Shown here: one piece after another, positions 59,960 through 64,000 of the stretch | Layout: every line of letters starts with the position of its first letter | Numbering within the stretch: the first letter of the stretch is position 1 | From: Pseudomonas proteolytica | Lineage (GTDB): Bacteria > Pseudomonadota > Gammaproteobacteria > Pseudomonadales > Pseudomonadaceae | Direction of reading: 5' to 3' | Assembly: GCF_007858275.1 (NCBI RefSeq) | Contig: NZ_VFEV01000024.1 | Coordinates: forward strand, 34,756-98,755 | Length of the DNA: 64,000 bases | Position numbers and translations under genes: made by a program | The notes under the pieces: generated by a model | Seen by the model: the letters and a program-made list of their open reading frames with translations, nothing else | Database searches by the model: none | Told to the model about the DNA's origin: nothing

Positions 59960-60886
59960 CTAGTGTTTTTTGATGTCGATACGCGGGTCGACCCAAGGGA
60001 TCACCAGGTCGGCGACCAGGTTGCCCAAAACGATTGCCACCGCTGAAACCGTGGTCACCCCGACAATCACCGGGATGTCGACCTGCTGGATCGCCTGCCA
60101 TGTCAACTGGCCAATTCCCGGCCAGCCGAAGACCGACTCGACCACCACCAGCCCGCCCATGAAGATCCCGATGTCGATGCCGATCATCGGAATCACCGGC
60201 ACGATGGCGTTGGGCAGTACATGCCGCAGCACCACGCGTACGCGGCTCAAGCCCTTGGCCCGGGCGGTGCGGATGAAGTCTTGGTGCAGCACCTCGATCA
60301 TTGAGGAGCGCACCATGCGCGAGTACCAGCCGCTACCGAGAATGCCCAGGGTCAGGGCCGGCAACAGCAGGTGTTCGAAGCCGCCATAACCGCCCATGGG
60401 GAACCAGTCCAACTGCACGGCGAAGAAGTACAGGAACAGCATCGCCGCGATGAACTGCGGGGCCGATACGCCGATGAACGAGAGGGCCATCAAGGCTTTG
60501 TCGGCCCAACTGTCGCGGCGCAATGCGGCGATCACGCCCAGGCTGATACCAATCAGCAACTCGAAACCGATGCCCGCGGCCATCAACTCCAGGGACGGAC
60601 GCAAGCGCGCGCCGATCAACTCCGTCACCGGGCTGCGCTGGATGTAGGAGCGCCCGAGGTCGCCCTGCACCAGGTTGCCCAGGTAATTGGCGTACTGCTG
60701 ATAGAACGGCAGGTCGAGCCCTAGCTGCATGCGGATCCCGGCCACCACTTCGGGCGTGGCGCTACGCCCGGCAATCTGGCGTGCCGGGTCAGCAGGCAGC
60801 ATGAACAGCAGCAGGTACGTGATGAAGGTCACGCCAAGCAGGATCAACAGCGAGTAGCCGATGCGACGACTGATAAAGGCCAACAT
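59960..60886 (-). CDS. ABC transporter permease (DppB/GsiC type)
   Basis: A 308-residue inner-membrane permease with about six helices. It starts MLAFISRRIGYSLLILLGVTFITYLLLFMLPADPARQIAG, and the EAA loop (FIRTARAKGLSRVRVVLRHVLPNAIVPVIPM) contacts the ATPase. It follows the second permease without a gap. Confidence 0.94.
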   Translation of the reverse strand: MLAFISRRIGYSLLILLGVTFITYLLLFMLPADPARQIAGRSATPEVVAGIRMQLGLDLPFYQQYANYLGNLVQGDLGRSYIQRSPVTELIGARLRPSLELMAAGIGFELLIGISLGVIAALRRDSWADKALMALSFIGVSAPQFIAAMLFLYFFAVQLDWFPMGGYGGFEHLLLPALTLGILGSGWYSRMVRSSMIEVLHQDFIRTARAKGLSRVRVVLRHVLPNAIVPVIPMIGIDIGIFMGGLVVVESVFGWPGIGQLTWQAIQQVDIPVIVGVTTVSAVAIVLGNLVADLVIPWVDPRIDIKKH

Positions 60887-61735
60887 TCAGCTTCTCCCTT
60901 GCAGGGTAGGATCGAGTTCGTCGCGCAGGGCATCGCCCACCAGGTTGAATGCCAGCGACAGCAGGACAATCGCAATGCCGGGGAAAAACACCAGCCACGG
61001 CGCCGAGGTGAAATAGGTCTGGCTCTCGAAAATGATGTTGCCCCAGCTCGGCGTTGGCGGTTGGACTCCCACGCCCAGGTACGACAAGGTGGCCTCCAGC
61101 AGCACTGTGGTGGAGATGCCCAGGGTGGCCCAGACGAGGATGGTCGGTAGCAGATGAGGCAGCAGGTGAGAGAACAGAATGCGCAGCGAACTGGCTCCCA
61201 GGGTTCGCTCTACGGCCACGAAGTCACGGGCGCTCAGGGCGATGGTTTCGGAGTAGATCACCCGGGCGATCTGTACCCAGTTGACCATGGCGATCACCAA
61301 CGCAACGATCCACACGCTGGGCTGGAAAATCGCCGACAGCGCAATCGCCAGCAGCAAGGCCGGGAACGCCATCATCAAGTCAGTGAAGCGCATCAGCGTG
61401 CTGCCGACCCAGCCACGCAGGAAGCCCGCGCTCAGCCCCACCAGCGTGCCGATCAGCACCGCCAGGCCATTGGCGAGCAAGCCGATGAACAACGACGTCC
61501 GTGCGCCATAGATCAGCCGGGACAGCAGATCACGGCCGAGTAGATCGGTGCCCAGCAGGTACGGCGTATCGGGGGGCAGCGGCGCGCCTTCCAACGACAG
61601 GCCTTCGACAAATTGCTCGGACGGATCGTATGGGCTCATCCACGGCGCAAACAACGCCAGTAACACGACAATCACGATGTACAACAGCGACAACGCCACC
61701 GCCGGACGGCGAACCAAGGCACGCAACACCTTCAT
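60887..61735 (-). CDS. ABC transporter permease (DppC/GsiD type)
   Basis: A 282-residue permease. The N-terminal YDPSEQFVEGLSLEGAPLPPDTPYLLGTDLLGRDLLSRLIYG is typical of DppC. The EAA loop is DFVAVERTLGASSLRILFSHLLPHLLPTILV. It overlaps the upstream amiR-like stop by 4 nt. Confidence 0.94.
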   Translation of the reverse strand: MKVLRALVRRPAVALSLLYIVIVVLLALFAPWMSPYDPSEQFVEGLSLEGAPLPPDTPYLLGTDLLGRDLLSRLIYGARTSLFIGLLANGLAVLIGTLVGLSAGFLRGWVGSTLMRFTDLMMAFPALLLAIALSAIFQPSVWIVALVIAMVNWVQIARVIYSETIALSARDFVAVERTLGASSLRILFSHLLPHLLPTILVWATLGISTTVLLEATLSYLGVGVQPPTPSWGNIIFESQTYFTSAPWLVFFPGIAIVLLSLAFNLVGDALRDELDPTLQGRS

Positions 61736-62325
61736 AGCTGGCCCCTGCTCGGTTGCAGGCGATCTGCCGCCATCTCAGCACACAAGTCATCCAGGCTACG
61801 GTTCAAGTGCATGGACAGGCTGCGCAGGCGCTCATAGGCGTCGCGCTCATCGATCTGCTGCTCGACCATCAACCGCGCCAACGCCTGGGCCAGCAGCGGC
61901 CGTGCCAGGAGTCGCTGTTGCAGCGCTTCAATGGTGCGGCTGTCGCTATCAAGTCGTTCACGCAGACCGATCGCCATCATCAACGTGGTGTAGACCGAAC
62001 CTTGGGTGATCGGCTTGTTCAGCAACGCGGTCGCCCCCAACTCAATGGCGCGCTGGATGTGCGACAGGGTTTCGTGGGAAGTCAGCGCCACAATGGGCAC
62101 GCCGGCAGCGCTCAGGCGTTGCAGGGTAGTGGGGCTGGCGAAGGGTTCCAACTCGACGATGGCAGCAAAACAACCATCGAGCGAATCATCCGCGTCCTCA
62201 AACAACTCCTGCGCGGTGATGCCCAGCCGCTGCAAGCTCTTGTGCAGGTTAGCCAGGCTACGCGGCTCGCAGTCGATCAACAGCAACCGACCCGCTTCAA
62301 AGTCTGGGCGTTTGAACAGGCTCAT
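61732..62325 (-). CDS. amiR: AmiR-like ANTAR antiterminator
   Basis: A 197-residue regulator with an N-terminal pseudo-receiver (LLLIDCEPRSLANLHKSLQRLG) that lacks the phosphorylatable Asp cluster. A short coiled-coil and a C-terminal ANTAR RNA-binding domain follow, at about 135-190 (LARLMVEQQIDERDAYERLRSLSMHLNRSLDDLCAEM). AmiR binds leader RNA and prevents termination when freed by AmiC. The start overlaps the amiC-like stop (ATGA). Confidence 0.92.
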   Translation of the reverse strand: MSLFKRPDFEAGRLLLIDCEPRSLANLHKSLQRLGITAQELFEDADDSLDGCFAAIVELEPFASPTTLQRLSAAGVPIVALTSHETLSHIQRAIELGATALLNKPITQGSVYTTLMMAIGLRERLDSDSRTIEALQQRLLARPLLAQALARLMVEQQIDERDAYERLRSLSMHLNRSLDDLCAEMAADRLQPSRGQL

Positions 62326-63461
62326 TTGACGATCCTCAGGCGGGGTGCGGGTGCAACTGCGCGCAGACGTTGAAATTCACTCAGGTCGGTGGCGGTCAGG
62401 TAAGGGTCGGCCGGCAGTGGCCGTGCCTCACTGTGCAGGACGACGAAGCGGCCCGCGCGCAGCTCAGCAATATGGCAAGGCTGGCTGCTGTGGTTGTTGC
62501 GCTCGGCGATGGCCAGGGTGCCGAACACGCTGTCCTGCGGGTGGTCGTACACGTAGCGGCAAATACCCTCGGGGTCATCGCTGCCACACTGGTCCAGCGC
62601 CCGGGCAAACAGGTGCAGGGCTACGTACATCCCGGTGTAGAAGTGCGAAATCGGGTGCACCCCATGCAGCATGTGCTGCTGCTGGCTGAACGCAGGGGCG
62701 ACCTCTTCAAAGAACGGACCGCATGACAGCACACGCAGGCTGCGCAGGTCGCCGACGTCACTCAATTCGGCCTCGGTCAGGTTGCAGCTCAACACCGGCA
62801 GGCTCCAGCCGACGGAGTTGCACGCGGCATCCAACTGCCGCAAAAAGGCGTAGGAGGACTTCCCGATCAAGTTGTTGAGAATGAATGCCGGCCGTTCTAC
62901 CAGCAACGTCTGGATCAACTCACTGAAAGGCGTTGCGTCCAGATGGATGTAGCGCTCCAGCAACACTTGGGCGCCGGCCACTTCGAGCACTTCACGGGCG
63001 ACCCGATTACTTTCCCAACCCCAGCTGTAGTTCGACCCCAGCAGCACGGCGCGCTTGCCAAACGTCTGCAGGGCGTAGCGCAACAAGGGGATCAACGTCT
63101 GGTTCGGGCAACCGCCGAGATACAGCACATGTTCGCTGCTCTCGAACCCCTCATACGGGCAGGCGTACCACAACAGACCGGCGTTCTGCTCCAGGTCCGG
63201 AATGATCTCCTTACGACTGGCGGAGGTAGTGGTGCCGAAGATGTGCCGTACTCCGGACTGCATCAACTCAACAGCCCCTTCGCTGTACCGGTGCAGAACG
63301 CCTCGTGGATCGCGGTGGGTGGCCTGCAGGATAAAGTCATAACCAGGGTTGCCGTTGATCTGCGCGAGCGCGTGGATCGCCCCAGCCAACGCATTGCGCC
63401 CAACACTTTTGTAGGTGCCCTCGGTGGAGAGCAACAGCCCAACCTCAATGGTACGACGCAT
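62322..63461 (-). CDS. amiC: AmiC-like amide sensor and antiterminator inhibitor
   Basis: A 379-residue periplasmic-binding-protein fold without signal peptide, as in AmiC. It starts MRRTIEVGLLLSTEGTYKSVGRNALAGAIHAL. Family features are HIFGTTTSASRKEIIPDLEQNAGLLWYACPYEGFESS, LLGSNYSWGWESNRVAREVLE and SHFYTGMYVALHLFARAL. In P. aeruginosa AmiC holds AmiR until acetamide binds. It is the first gene of the operon, directly behind a leader terminator. Confidence 0.92.
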   Translation of the reverse strand: MRRTIEVGLLLSTEGTYKSVGRNALAGAIHALAQINGNPGYDFILQATHRDPRGVLHRYSEGAVELMQSGVRHIFGTTTSASRKEIIPDLEQNAGLLWYACPYEGFESSEHVLYLGGCPNQTLIPLLRYALQTFGKRAVLLGSNYSWGWESNRVAREVLEVAGAQVLLERYIHLDATPFSELIQTLLVERPAFILNNLIGKSSYAFLRQLDAACNSVGWSLPVLSCNLTEAELSDVGDLRSLRVLSCGPFFEEVAPAFSQQQHMLHGVHPISHFYTGMYVALHLFARALDQCGSDDPEGICRYVYDHPQDSVFGTLAIAERNNHSSQPCHIAELRAGRFVVLHSEARPLPADPYLTATDLSEFQRLRAVAPAPRLRIVK

Positions 63462-63472
63462 CTATTTTCCCC

Positions 63473-63523
63473 AAAAAAAAACCTGATCGACCAGGGGACT
63501 GGTCAATCAGGCTTCATTACCTG
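63473..63523 (-). promoter_or_regulatory. Leader attenuator with ANTAR-type hairpin ahead of amiC
   Basis: On the minus strand the leader contains CAGGT-AATGAA-GCCTG (63508-63523), a hairpin with a six-base loop carrying A at position 1 and G at position 4, as in ANTAR targets. Its 3' arm is the beginning of a strong terminator, CCTGATTGACCAG/CTGGTCGATCAGG plus nine T (63473-63511). The two structures exclude each other. The start of amiC follows 12 nt after the T-run. Confidence 0.65.
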
Positions 63524-63886
63524 GCGCTCAAGGCGTGCGATGTCTGTCGGCAAGACTTAGTGGCATGGCCAGGCTTGCTCGTGGGTATCGCTATGAAATA
63601 AGCGTGCCATCTTTACAGTGGCGCGGGAGCTGGGGCTTTTCGGAATGTACAGAGGGCGCGTCGGCACTGAGTTGGAACACAGTGGCGGTTCTGGGCTTCA
63701 CCAGAGTGCACAGCAGATGGGGCAGACTTGTACTGACTTCGGGCGAGACTCTTGCGTACAGATGTAACGTTAATTCCCAAGCTGTTGCCGGCGCCTTTGC
63801 CCGAGTGCGGCAATACGAGACAAGTTGGTGGTATCGAATCTTGCTGCTGGAAACTTGCCGCAGTGCCTTTTCGACCGCCCAAAACA
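63524..63886. other. Leader/promoter region of the amide operon, no gene
   Basis: About 360 nt between the rRNA operon terminator and the leader hairpins. It must hold the promoter of the amide operon, but I cannot single out -35/-10 boxes with confidence. Open frames on the minus strand (63591-63887) have no ribosome site and begin within rRNA-trailer DNA. Confidence 0.35.
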
Positions 63887-63918
63887 AAACCCCAACTGCT
63901 TTCGCAATTGGGGTTTCG
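63887..63918 (-). terminator. Terminator of the rRNA operon
   Basis: On the minus strand CCCCAATTGCGAAAGCAGTT GGGG followed by TTTTGTTTTGG. It lies directly after the 5S rRNA gene. Confidence 0.88.
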
Positions 63919-63929
63919 GAATTTAATCT

Positions 63930-64000
63930 TGACGATGACCTACTCTCACATGGGGAAACCCCACACTACCATCGGCGATGCATCGTTTCACTACTGAGTT
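63930..64000 (-). rRNA. rrf: 5S ribosomal RNA, 3' part
   Basis: The minus strand reads AACTCAGTAGTGAAACGATG, CATCGCCGATGGTAGTGTGG and ends CATCGTCAAG, the 3' 70 nt of Pseudomonas 5S rRNA. The 5' part lies beyond the window. It is the last gene of an rRNA operon coming in from the right. Confidence 0.95.

Noticed and set aside
63591..63887. Minus-strand frames between the 5S rRNA and the amide leader
   Set aside because: They start in the rRNA terminator region, lack ribosome sites and resemble the spurious proteins often called downstream of rRNA operons.

Overview
The window is a piece of a Pseudomonas chromosome, most likely of the P. fluorescens group. The evidence is the gene order guaBA / xseA / leuA / der-bamB-yfgM-hisS-ispG-rodZ-pilF-rlmN-ndk / isc operon-cysE-trmJ-suhB / secFD-yajC-tgt-queA, the GC-rich codon use, and many REP/REPIN palindromes of the Pseudomonas type (core sequence GCGAGCAAGCTCGC or GCGGGCAAGCCCGC). 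No species call is possible from the sequence alone.

Layout. 1-12.1 kb: guaA (cut by the window edge) and guaB, a small zinc-ribbon protein, a TauE-type exporter divergent from a LysR regulator, xseA with an M23 peptidase, leuA behind a leader peptide, and an omega-amidase/aminotransferase pair. 12.3-21.7 kb: a long minus-strand housekeeping run from ndk to der. 21.7-29.2 kb: the isc iron-sulfur operon under an IscR box, then cysE and trmJ. 29.3-36.4 kb: suhB, a glycine-zipper lipoprotein-like gene, secDF-yajC and the queuosine genes tgt-queA.

36.55-50.94 kb: a genomic island. A tRNA-Leu(CAA) gene is followed by a P4-type tyrosine integrase, and a near-copy of the tRNA 3' end lies 14.3 kb away (attR). 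The island has a second recombinase-like gene of ICE type, a MITE, gene remnants and a DnaA-box cluster. It also has an apparently complete tartrate catabolic module: a DmlR-like regulator, tartrate/D-malate dehydrogenase, a DctA-family carrier with an altered binding motif, a CdaR-type regulator, a second enolase and glycerate 2-kinase. The chain tartrate -> D-glycerate -> 2-phosphoglycerate -> PEP would be encoded by the island itself. No REP palindromes were seen inside it.

51-64 kb: chromosomal sequence resumes with the old tRNA terminator, a RidA remnant, a Fur-boxed ECF sigma/FecR/TonB-receptor trio, and a seven-gene amide operon (AmiC-like sensor, AmiR-like antiterminator, two permeases, binding protein, formamidase, double ATPase). 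The amide operon is preceded by a terminator overlapped by an ANTAR-like hairpin. The window ends in the 3' part of a 5S rRNA gene, the tail of a minus-strand rRNA operon.
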